Shown one piece after another: positions 25,150-42,400 of a stretch of DNA of 64,000 nucleotides. Below the pieces are notes generated by a model that saw nothing but the letters and a program-made list of their open reading frames with translations, was not told the origin of the DNA and did no database searches. Within the stretch, counting starts at the first letter, position 1. Each line of letters begins with the position of its first letter. The DNA is taken from the NCBI GenBank assembly GCA_003117195.1, contig BDSI01000061.1:310001-374000 (forward strand). Direction: 5' to 3'. A program made the translations under genes and the position numbers. The stretch is from Eudorina sp. 2006-703-Eu-15. Lineage: Eukaryota > Chlorophyta > Chlorophyceae > Chlamydomonadales > Volvocaceae.

Positions 25150-25831
25150 GATAAAGCCCGCAACAGCCGAGGGAGATAGAGATGTTCGCCACCAGGACGC
25201 ACGTACGCCCCAATATCGTAGCGAACGAACCACCACCCCGGCCAAGACCGGCTCACAAGGCTCACGTCTCCGGCTACTCCGGCGGCGGTGCCCCGTAGCC
25301 TTGGAAGGCGGCGGGGTCTGATTGTTACGTATCGTATATATGTAACTTCGGAACCAAAGCTTGGGATTGTTGGGAGGTGCGGCTTGTTACGAAATAGATC
25401 TGCACTCGCTCGCTCCCAAAACGACCCAGATTAACCCTAGAGGCCTCTTCATCACAACGGAATGTACAAAGTAGATCAACTAATAAACAATAATATCATA
25501 CGCATTACGTGACGAGGCCGATATCGAAACGTGCGAGGAGTCGCTCGGTGTAGTAGTATTCGTGTTGGATAAAACAGAGCCTGCCCGCATGCGTGAGTTG
25601 CTTGGTGGGATAGGTGACACGATCGATCGCACATTCGCTTGCGGCGTGCGTGCCTTCGTTGCTGAAGCTTCAAAGAACCACGCACTGATCACGCACTCCG
25701 AAATTAACAACGGAATCAAACACGCAAAACAAACAGTATTGAACGAAGAACGAATCCATGCCACAACGTGGATTATTAATGCAACTAGCTAGGCATTTAT
25801 GTAAGCGTGCACGCTTACCCTACCTAACTAG

Positions 25832-31512
<5,681 letters not shown>

Positions 31513-32007
31513 CTACGAGCACACAGCCAGCAGCCGTAGCGTGTGTAAGCAACAAGCAAAGCGCAACGTTGCAGGAGTCGTGCGTGGTGATTCTGCATGC
31601 TCGGTTATGTTTGACAATGCATAAGAAACCTGCTGTGTACGGATGTACGGATGTACGTAGCCTTTATTTGGCTGGACAATAACAGCGAGGGGTTGTATAT
31701 CTCAGCATGGGAAAGGTCGCCAACATAATACATACTGGCTGGCACCCGCCTCGAGGGTAACCCATCGCGCATTTCACGGGCTGAGCATTTAATAACCTTG
31801 TAGAGAATAATCCTGCCAGTACAGGGGATTCAGCAAATCTCGTGCATATGTCAACTTCTAGGATTCGTTTATCATGAACAAATAAATACGGGGTCATGAA
31901 GCGAATGAGACTAGAAATATCTAGAAATAACGTGCACGCACGGGCAGTGACATGGTCTGCTTAGAGCAAGGCTCCATCTCAGATAGAGGAGAGCTCCATC
32001 CCACCAT

Positions 32008-32065
32008 TATTGTTACCGTTACAAGGTGGACCCGCGCGCGTATCCCGCCCGACCAGGTGTTCCAC
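32008..32065 (-). repeat. SINE-like dispersed element, copy 8 (weak)
   Basis: GTTACAAGGTGGACCCGCGC resembles the start of copy 6; similarity fades after about 50 bases. Confidence 0.3.
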
Positions 32066-34854
32066 GCAACGGGCCCAGATAGCTCGTGCGCCTCATCTCA
32101 TCAACCCCTACCAAGGTAAGGACTGCACACCCACCCCACCATGCCACAATAATAACCAAATAATCGGTCGACCAGCAGCGAGCGTGCAAGTCCACCGATG
32201 TCCGGTTGGTTCTAGTATATATCTAATGATATATCTATCTTTTATTCAGCAACATAACATCACCACAAGACGCCGATCGATCCGTGGACTTGCCTCCAAG
32301 CGAGCGGCGGCGGACGTTCATCCCACCCGAGCGCATCGTCTTGTCGGCATGATGACGGTGACGGCGTGGGTCAACAGCGGTGAGGTTACGGAGGTTGTCG
32401 TGCCCGACCGCTGTCTGTACGCAGCAGCAGCAGCAGCAGCAGATCGATCGATTCGTACGTGGGCGAGATTAAACTGCTGTTTCGATGGTTCCTGACGAGC
32501 AAGCAAGCAAGGCTAGCAAGCCATGGCGTGCGTGGATCTCAAATGATATCGGTATTAACACGTGTTATTACTACGCACCTGCTGTTGTCGGTTGCGCAAC
32601 GAGTAGGGATCAGAAGATGTGGCACGATTTCTTATTATATAGGAGACAAGAAGAAGCAGAAGGGATTTGGGGAGAAGGTTAATACGTAGCGCGGCCATTG
32701 CATTGCACAATAATCAGTCACATACAGCAGTGTACTGTTTGAAGCAATCTTTTATTTGGCCACCTTTCAAATGGTAATGTGCGGCAAAAGTAAGCTTCGC
32801 AGCGGACGAGCAACGAAGCGTCGTACATCTCCTCGCGTCTATCGCTTGCATGTCTTCTCATGCATCACTCGTTGTTTGATGTACTGTGTTGCTATTCACT
32901 TTTTCCTCGCTCATCAGCAGTAAAGTAATGATATCAGCCAATCAATGCCTGAAACGCACGTCACTGCCCGTAGATCGCATTATTTCCTGGTGATGAGCTG
33001 CCTGCATTGTAAGTATTGATACCTTTGAATGCGATCAGACTGTGTGAATCGGCGGATGGAACTGCCCACCGTGTTTCCTGAGTAACATAGTATAAAAAAT
33101 ACCATGACAATAAACATTTAATGTTTTGATTGTAATTAAGTTTGCATGCTCTGGAGGCAGGCTTCGGAGCACCCCGCTGGGCTCGTATGCCCGGTGTGCC
33201 GTACCTTCTGCCTGCTGCTCGGGAATGCCTGATCAGGCCCACTACTGCACATCGATCCATCTAGTGGCGGAGCGATGGAGTCGATTCCGTACTGCTTATC
33301 TCCGCAGCCGTTGTTTGACGCCTGTGATTTCGGGTGCCGTGATGAACGCTCATGATGTGATAAATGTTGTACCTTGGTTGTACTAGCATTTGTGACGACC
33401 GAATACGGTCATAATAAATCGTGTGCCTATCTGGATACGTATACAGGTGTGACGACCGAATGCCGCGCGCGTTTATTTCGCAGTGTGTTTCACGAGCGAG
33501 GAAATCGCTTATGTGTATTCGATCGACGGACGGAATCGCGTAATGTGGTTTCCACAAAGCTGTCACGAAGACGAGGCGGCGTTTAGTGAACGGGGGCCCT
33601 ATCTTCCCACGCTGCTCCCCGCCCCGCCCCGCCCCGCCCCGCCCCGCCCCTCGTTGCGTTACCTTCCCTGGGCCACTCCGCAGCTAACGATCGACATACA
33701 CACATGTGTGGAACTAGGGAGCCACCAAGCAAAGCACCTTTCTCGACACATGCACGTTGCACGAGGCTGCATGGGACACGACCCGCGCGCGTGCGACGTG
33801 TGATCGATCCTGGCGCCGCTCCGTACCGCCGTATCGCGCCGTACTTCGTACTTGATCACGTGCATGAGATCGCAGGTCGTCACATCGCGGTATCCTATCG
33901 ATCCAGGACCCAATCACGCGATCACACACTCATCAGTCGCGCACATGTATGTGCAAGACAACCGCTAACCACCATCAACCACCATTAACCGTCAACCAAC
34001 CATCACAAACCACGACTGCCGCACGCTTACGGCATGCAACTGCCGAGAGAGACACAGCGTGCGTGTGTATGTGAATGGTAAGGAGGATAGATGGCATCCG
34101 GGCCGCTATCCCCACGCCCCGGCCCGCAACTACGTAACTACCGGTTCCCCCGCAATCCCGTTACCGGTTCCCCCGCAATCCCCGGACAGCAAGAAAGACA
34201 TGCATATGAAGCCACGTGTGTATCTCACGTTCGCTCAACACCGTGTATGCATGGCACGTGCTCCGAAACCAACTGAAAAGCTACCCATGTATTGATTGAC
34301 ACATGCAGGCAGGCGGCATGCCTTGCCTGATTCGGCAACGACCCCGCCCGTCCCACCCCACCCACCTCGGCGAATGACTGTCGAGACCTGTCGAACCGTC
34401 TTTGTTCCACTTGCACGGCGCGCCAGCAGCACTCTGCCGTACCAACAAAACCCAACCGCCAGCGAGACAGCATTATGTGCCGTACGGGTATGGGCCGGCT
34501 GAGCTGCGCGGCTGCTGCGTCCTTTGGCCGAGGCGTGTGCCGTACCGCGCATTGCTAGAGAGCTACAGTGAAGAAGCGACTTGGCAGTAGTTAGCAATAT
34601 CGTACATTTACCGTCGGGAACGCAGTCGCAGCGGCAGCCGATGGTCATGATGCGCTACGATCAGCGACCGACCCATGGGTCGGCGGGAGGACACGCTGAT
34701 GATGCCACGCCGACCTTCGTTGCTCCCGCCGACCCGCCCTCCTGCGCCCCCACCCACCCCGCCCCGTCTGGCGCAGGCAGGTCCGCATGTACATTGTTGC
34801 AGCTGCTTGCGCGCAGTTCAGGACGACGACAGGTACACACACACGGACCTGTTA

Positions 34855-34932
34855 CCCAGCCCAGCCCAGCCCAGCCCAGCCCAGCCCAGCCCAGCCCAGC
34901 CCAGCCCAGCCCAGCCCAGCCCAGCCCAGCCC
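34855..34932. repeat. (CCAGC)n pentanucleotide array
   Basis: About fifteen copies of a 5-bp unit in intergenic GC-rich DNA. It creates false PAQPS and GWAGL frames on both strands. Confidence 0.95.
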
Positions 34933-36467
34933 AACGCGGCCCTTCGACGCCCCCGCGTGCCGCCGGACGCTGCGATGAGACCGCCGCAGGTAACGCCCGT
35001 ATACCGTGTAAGCCGCATGTACGACCATGTACGACACCCGCTCCTTGTCGGCGTCTCCCCATGTTATACTTCCAAAACCCAGGGTGCCCCCCGCGCCCGC
35101 CCGCCTTCCCCGCCCGCCCGCCTTCCCCGCCCCCGCCGTACAAGATACCGCACCAACTGCACCAACGGGATGCACGGCGAGTGTACGGCACGTAGAACCC
35201 CAACCCCGCATCGCCCAACTCGTGATCCTTTGGGTTTGTTCGAGCTGTCGTACAGAACCCCGTCTCCCTCGTCATCCTCGCCGCCGTGCGAATGCGTGCG
35301 CGGGCTCTTGCACCCTAGAGGGGGAGGTGTCCTCAGATCGCCGCAGGGCCCGACAATGCCGCGAGCGCCCAACGGTATTCAAACGGTCCATCCACAAGAC
35401 CGTAACCGAACGAACCAATTGCCCCAACTGCCCGTAACCACCGCCCGCCTGCCAGGCCGGAGCAGCGCGGCGCGGCGGGTCCCGCGATCGTCGGTATGGG
35501 GCTCAGCTGAGCCCCCAGCCCCGAAACCAGCAGTCGCCGGTATGGAGCCCCCGGCCCCGAAACCAGCAGTCATTTCCCTACGTGACCCCTCTCTCTTATT
35601 GCCGCACTCGTGCACGCATGCATGCATGCATGCAGCATGCATGCGTGCGCCAACTACCGTATTATGACCCTTCCCACGTCCGCCCCAGGACACGGCACCC
35701 TCAACTGTGAGCTCCGCACAACTCTTGAGCCGCCGTCGACGTCGCCTGCGCCGCCCAACCTTGCTTTTGCCCTCACACTTCAGGAAGAGCCCAACCCGGT
35801 GATCCACCAGCTCGACTTGGGTAACCCCTCTCCGTCCCGGCTCCAGGAACCCCCAGGGCCCAGGTCACCAAAAGCCAGCCAGCCAGCCAGTACGGCCCTT
35901 CCTCCGATGTCCGGCCCAAGCCCCCCCCTGTGCCCCCGCCCCAGGTGCCTCCCCAGGTCGCGGGAGGCGCCCCCTCCCCGCCGGTATGCAGTACGGCACT
36001 GTATGGCACTCAGGTGTCTGAGGCAGCGACCGAACAGGGTCACAGACGGCAGCAGCGCTGATGCGGATTTCGCCATCCTTCTCAAGACCTCCCTTAAGAG
36101 CAGGTGATGATGGCGCAGGAGGCAGCCACGCCGGGCTTCCGGCACCAACCATCCAACGGAACGGCCTTTTGACCCGCTGGCATATGCGGCCGAGCAGCAG
36201 GCCGGCTGGCAACCCACATAGCCCCTCCTCGACCGTGTTCGACTTGGCGCGCGGCGGCGGGGCCCCTGCTTGCGTCATCTCTCACGTAAGGAGAGGAGCG
36301 CGCGCGGGCGCGGGCGGCTGGTACGGCTGTCTGACCACAGGGCACGCAGCCACGTTGTACGGCACCTGATGACCTGGAGTACAGCAGCTCACATGGCTGT
36401 ACGGCAGCAGCTGATGGCCGGCGGGAGGGGCAGCCCCGCCGCCGGCGGGTGGCTGGCGGGCGGGCGC

Positions 36468-39400
36468 CTACGACTTGGAGTCGACCGCAACGACGAGCGC
36501 CGTGGAGGACGGTCGGGTTACGAGCGGGGGCAGGTGGTGCGGGACGGATGGGATGTTGGACAAACTGCCGTGCGCACCCGAGTCGGAGAAGCGCCGGGCG
36601 CTGCTGCTGCTGCTGTTCGGCCTGCCGCCGCCGCCGCCGCCGCCGCCCAGCCCCGGCCCCAGCGCGGAGCTGCCCGGGCGGCTGTGGACGCTCGACGGCC
36701 GGCTGGACTCCCGGCTCCGGGAACCCGCCGCCGCCGCCACCGCCGCCGCCGCGGCGGCGACGACGGAGGCGGCGACGGCGGAGTTGGCGGTGCTGCCGTG
36801 CACGTTTCCGGAGATGCCCGGCAGCTCGGGCAGCGATTCGCAGCTGTCGTACGGCTCCCCGGTGACGCTGGCGCTGGCGCGACGATCGCGGTACGGCGGC
36901 ACTTCGTCGGCCACGCTGCCGCCGCCGACGCTGACCCGATGGCTCCGATTGGAAAGGATCGATCCCGTGTCCGTGAAAGGGCGGCTGCCGCCGCCGCCGC
37001 CGCCGCCACCGCCGCCAATGAGCCCGGCGCTGCCGCGGAGGCCGTTCCGCCCCGCTCCTTGAGGGTGCGGATGCACACCGTTCGGCGGTCCGCCGCCGCC
37101 GCCGCTGTACTGCACGCCATCGCCGCCGCTGCCGCCGCGCGCCCGGAGGGCGCCGCCGTGGGGCCCGCCGCGAACAGGCGACAAGTCCCCGCCGTTGCTG
37201 GCAACACTCAGTACGGCAGGCGCGTACGGCGCCATCGTCGGACTCAGTGCGCCCAAGAGATGCGGCACGCTGCTGCTCTTGTTGGGCGACTTGGCGCCGC
37301 CGCCGCCGCCGCCACCCACATTGACGAGCACGCTGTGCACGCCGCTGGCGGAGCGCTGCAGGCCCGTCGGCGTGCTGTCGCCGTTGCCGATGCCGCCGCC
37401 GCCGCCTTCGCTGCCCGGCGACGACGCCTGCGACTGGCCCAGCAGCGCCGCCCTCACATCGTAGTTGGCCGGCAGCGGCGTCGGCGCCGCGCCGTTGCTG
37501 CCCGGCCGGCCGGCGCCGATCGGCGCCGGTGCGGACAGCACCGGATGGCTCGCCGCCGCGACGGCCGCCTGCGTCGCCACCAGCGGCGGCGGCGGAAGCG
37601 GCACCGCCGCCGCCGCCGCCGGTGGCGGCGCCGTGGGCGGCGGCGAGCCGGACGCACTCGACGCGACCAAGCCCGCCGTCGCCTCCAGTGCCGCCATGAC
37701 CGCGTGCAGCAAGTGGAAGAGCTGCAGCTCCGTCAGATTCGTACCGTCCGTACGGAGCTGCTTGGCGACCACCGTCGGCAGGCTGAGGCGGTAGGCCTGC
37801 GCGACGTGCTTCATCTTCTTGAACAGCGCCGAAAGCTCGCTGCGCGCGGAAGCCAGCAGCGCCCCCGACGCCAGCCCCGTGCGTGCCGTCATGCGGTTGA
37901 CCTCCTTGCCCATCTCCGTCAGCTTCAGGCGTGCGCTGCTGAGCTGGCGCTGCGTGTCCTCGATGCGCTCCCTGCAGAGGGGGCAGCAGGGAGGGCGGCA
38001 GGCGGAGGCGGCAGGCGAGACAGATGACGCCCTGACCGTCTTGAAGAACAAAGTAAGAGGAAAAAAGAAGCAAAAAAAGAAAAAAATTCAAAAAGGAAAA
38101 GAGTAAAAGAGGAGAAGAGAAGGATAGAACAACAAGACACCCACCGGTACGCCAGCGACTGGCTGCGGTGGATCTCCTCGATCTCGCCCCTCTGCATCCC
38201 CGCCGCCGCCAGCGCCGCCTCCAGCTTGGCCACCAGGCCCGTCTGCTTGGACAGGCTGGTCTGCAGCGCCTCCATCTGCCCTGCCATCTCCTTGATGAGG
38301 CCCTGCATGCGGCTGTTGCGACTGGCCAGGTCGTCCAGCTCAGCGGCCTGGGAGTCCGCAGTGGCCTGCAACGAGGAGAGCTGTGCGAGGGGAGGAGGGG
38401 AGGGGATGGCAGTTCTGTGCAGTGCAGTGCAGTGCAGTGCAGTGCAGTGCAGTTCAGTGCAGTTCAGTGCAGTGCAGCTCAGTTCTGTGCAGTGCAGTGC
38501 AGTGCAGCTCAGTTCTGTGCAGTTCAGTTCAGTGCAGTTCAGTTCAGTTCAGTTCAGTTCAGTTCAGTTCAGTTCAGTTCAGTTCAGTTCAGTTCAGTTC
38601 AGTTCAGTGCAGTGCAGTGCAGTTCAGCTCAGTGCAGTGCAGTGCAGCTCAGTTCTGTGCAGTGCAGCTCAGTGCAGTGCAGTGCAGTGCAGTGCAGGGA
38701 TGGAGGGGTGGAGAGGACGGCGGAATGGAGGGGCGAATGGGTGAAAAGGATGGAACCGAGGGAGGGAGGAAGCAACGGAGGCAATCGTAGCGACTTCTTA
38801 TCCGGTACTTCGGCACTTCACGCGGATACCCCGCTCTGTCATTGTCATTGGCAGGCTCCCCTCCTGGCACGTCGATGCCCCTCCCCGCACCCATCCTTAT
38901 CCCCTCCCCTCGCCCCCCTGCCCATGCCGACCTCATGGTCCCTGCTGGCCAACGCCCTCCCCAGCTGCGACGCCCTGCTCTCCGTGGTGCTCAGCTGCCC
39001 CGCCAGGTCCGACACGCGCGCGGTGGCCTCCGTCAGGTCCTTGGCCAGCGACTCGGCCCGGGCGGTGGTGGCGGCCAGCTGGGCCTCCAGTTCCGAAACC
39101 CGGGTCTTGGAGACGTCCAGGGAGGACCTGAGGGACGTCAGGGTGGGCTCCACGGCGGCGAGCTGCTCCAGGGATGCGGCCAGCTGGGAGGCCTGGACGG
39201 GCGGCAGCGGCCGAGACGCGGGGTCGACGCGGCGAGGGAGAGGTCAGGTGAGGGGCGGGGCGGAGCCGGGCGCGGTCGGTATAATGATCCTGCCTTCCAG
39301 GATGGAAACCCAGGCCACGCCCGCCCGCCCGCCCGCCCGCGCACCCACCCGCCCGCCCGCCAGGCGCGATACGGTAGCTGTGTCAGCCGCCAACTCTTCC

Positions 39401-42400
39401 CTGCTTCACACCGCCGCACGCGCCCACGGTCTCCGGGCCTCCGGGGTCCGACGCGGCCCGGTCGGTGACCCCAAGACCCCCATCGGATACGCATCGGCCC
39501 ATCCGCCCCTCCCCACCATCGGTCTGCCCACCACCATCACCATCACCACCGCCACCATCAACCATCCTCACGCACCTTGTCCGCGAGCTCCGCCGACCGC
39601 GCCTCCAGCTCCGCGCGTGTGCCCTCCAGGTCCCGCCGCGTGGCGCCCAGCTCCTTCTCCCGCAGCGCCGCCGCCTCGCGCGCGACGGCGAGCTCCTCCC
39701 GCGACCCGTCGCGCTCCGCCGTCACGCTGGCGAGCCCCTCCCGCATGTCGTGCATCAGCGCGTGCAGCTCACCAATCGCGGTGTCGTGCTGCGCCAGCGC
39801 CGCCACCTGCGCCTCGCAGGACGCCTCCATCACCGTCACGCGCGACTGCAGCTCCGCCGCCCGGCTCTTCTCCGCCTCCAGCCGACCCCGCAGGTCGGCC
39901 GACACGCCCATCTCAGCATCGAGGCTGGCCTCGAGCTTGGCGCGCTCGGCCTCCAGCTCCGCCGCCGCGCCGCGCGCGGCCTCCGCCGCCGCCTCCGCCG
40001 CTTCGCCCGCGGCGCGCGACTCGGCCAGCTCCGCCGCCGCGCGCGCCGCCGCCGCCTCCGCCTCCTCCCGCGCCGCCGCCAGCTGCTGCCGTACATCCGC
40101 CAGCTCCGCGCGCACCTCCTCCAGGTCGCGGTTCCGGTGCTGCAGCTCCAGGGACGTCGCCGCCAGGGAGGATTGCGCCTCCGCCAGCGACGCCGACGCC
40201 GTCGCCACCTCGTGGCGCTCGAGGTCCAACTGACGGAGCAGCTCCGCCGCCTTGGCGTCGGCGCCGGCGCGCTGCGCCGCCAGCTCGGACTCGAGCTCCG
40301 AAACCCGAGCGCGCGCCTCGCTGACGCGCGCCTCCTCCGCCGCCGTGCGCGCTGTCGCCTGCTCGACCTGCTGCGACAGGGCCGCGCAGCGCCCCTGGAG
40401 CTCCGACTGGGCGGCGGCGTTCTCCGCCTGCCGCGCCCGCTCCTGCTCCGCCGACGCCATCGCCTCGTCCTCCAGCCGCCGCTGCTCCGCCGCCGCCGAC
40501 ACCAGCTGCGACTCCAGGTCACGGACCCGCGCCTCCAAGTCGCGCATGCGGGCCTCTGCCGCCGCCAGCTTGGCGGCGCCGGCCTCCATCGCCGCCGCCG
40601 CGGCGGCGCGGGCGCCGTCGCCGGAGGCGACGGACGCCGACGTCAGGCGGCGCGCGCTGTTGCCGGAAAGCGCTGCTGCCGCCGCCGCGCTGCCTGGGGA
40701 CAACAGGCCGGTCGAACCAGGCCGGGCCGAGGCCGGCCGCGAAGCCGCGGCGGTGTTGCGCGCCGATGCGGGACGAGATTCGCTGCTGCGCTCGGCCGAC
40801 GCGGCGGCGGCGGCGCCGGGACCCGACCCCTCCGTCGGCTGCTTTGCATCCCACGGCGGCGTCGTGGCCCGCTGGGCCGCGTCGACCGACGCGCGCGGCG
40901 TCTGCGCCGTCGGCGGCATCGGCAGCGTCAATTGTACGGCACCCGCCGACGCGCCGCAGACGCTGCTGTTGGAGGCGCTGACGGCGGGTGTGGCGTCGGA
41001 GGTGGATGGCCGCGACGGCGATGACGACCCGGTGCCTGGCGCCGGCGGTGGCACCGTCAGCGGCGGCGGCGGCGCCGAGGGTGCGGCAGCTGCCCCTTCG
41101 GCAGCCGCCGCCGCCGCCGCCGCATCCCGCATGGCGAGCTCCCGCATCAGTGCCGCCACTCGCGCATTCGCCTCCTCGGCGTGCTTGTTCTTACTGTGAA
41201 GTTGGCGCTGCAAGGGGCGGGGATCAGGCAAGGCGAACGAATAAGGTCTTTGGATGGGTCGAACGGAGAAAGTCGTTGGATGGATCAACGAATTTCCGCA
41301 TCCGTACACAGCCACTGCCGGTCCCGTACACAGCCACTGGCTGCATGACGCGGGGGTCAGGCAAGGCGAACGGAGAAGGTTGTTGGATGGATCAACGAAT
41401 TTCCGCATCCGTACACAGCCACTGTCGGTCCCGTACACAGCCACGGACTGCGTGCGGCTGGTGCGCTTGATGTACGACACATTCCGGCGTGCGAGTGCAG
41501 CGTGTCGCTGTCGCCGCCGCCGCAGCAGCAAATGCACGGCGGCGCGTCATGCCCTCCGACCAGGCTGTGTATGCCCTCTATGCCCCGCCGTTCGCTTCAG
41601 ACCCGCTCCCGGCCCTTTCCCGCCTTGGGCAACAGCTCACGGCGGGAAAGGGTTTGCCTTGAGCTTTTCCCAGTGTGCCCCCTGCTTACGTCGCCCGTCA
41701 AGACCGCGAACCCCGCTCCCCTCCCGTCCCCTCCCGCCCTCACCTTGAGCTTGTCAATGTGCTGCTTCATCTCCGCCATGTCCTCCGCCGACGGCGCCCT
41801 CGCCAGCTTCTCCACAATGACCCGGTTGGCCTCCGCGACCTGCTGCTTCAGCGTCTCCACCTCCTGAAAACGGAGGAGGTGGCGGAGGAGGAGGAGGAGG
41901 AGGAGGAGGAGAGACATCGCGCGTTTGCGACGGCGGCGGCGAGGGAGGAGGCGACGGCGGCGGGGTGGGGGTAGGAAGACCGCCGCGTGTTGGTCGCGGC
42001 GGTGGTGGAATCAGGCAGCGACGCACGGGTGGCGCCGCGGTGGTGATCGATCATCGACCCAACGCACGCTGCCCATGGGTCACAACATCGCCTACCCCCA
42101 ACCGCCCCTGCCGAGTGCCGACCTCCTTACAAGGGCCTCTTTCTGTAGTCACATTGCGGGACGGTTTCCCAGCGAGGCATTCGGGGCCCTCTTGGCAGGA
42201 CCGCGGCAACTGGCGGCCGTCGCCCCGTGGGCCACCCCAACAGCGAAACCCCTTTGCAGGGGGGTGCACCCACCCGCCTCCCACCCACCCCACCCTGCTC
42301 GTGCCTTTCGCTCCCCTGTCAACCCTCCCGGTTCCCTTTCACTTCAGTTCCCCCATCCCGTACCCAGAGCCCCGCCCGCGTCCTTCCCAACCTCAGCCCT

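Larger units (their letters stand above)
20126..25831. other. Gap between genes A and B: no supported exon; repeats only
   Basis: About 5.7 kb. It holds a 52-bp palindrome (20249-20300), a (TGTC)n array (about 21464-21529), two copies of the SINE-like family, a hAT MITE (24914-25149), and otherwise unassigned sequence. One weak candidate for a gene B start is an ATG at 25764 (minus) followed by a hydrophobic run (VCFACLIPLLISECVISAWFF); it lies only about 70 bases past the gene A stop and has no convincing donor, so I do not call it. If A and B are one gene, this is an intron. Confidence 0.5.
31513..36467. other. About 5 kb without a supported gene
   Basis: Between the 5'-most gene A exon found and the end of the coiled-coil gene. 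The missing first exon(s) of gene A should lie in the left part, but I see no clear signal peptide. Contents include a SINE-like fragment near 32009 (GTTACAAGGTGGACCC), a short (CAG)n near 32430, a (CCCCG)n near 33615, a (CCAGC)n array at 34855-34932, and (GCAT)n near 35616. The long open frames here on both strands follow GC-rich simple repeats and lack coding signs. Confidence 0.5.

Noticed and set aside
25480..25764. ATG with hydrophobic run as a signal peptide for gene B
   Set aside because: Only about 70 bases from the gene A stop, donor sites are weak, and nothing else supports a promoter there.
34581..35667. Pro/Ala/Ser-rich open frames of 200-330 codons on both strands
   Set aside because: Driven by (CCAGC)n and GC-rich simple sequence; no codon or domain signal.
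36270..38027. 585-codon plus-strand open frame opposite gene C, and similar long frames at 38168-40324 and 39465-41024
   Set aside because: Shadows of GC-rich coding sequence on the other strand; Arg/Ala-rich, no domains, and they cross gene C splice sites without sense.
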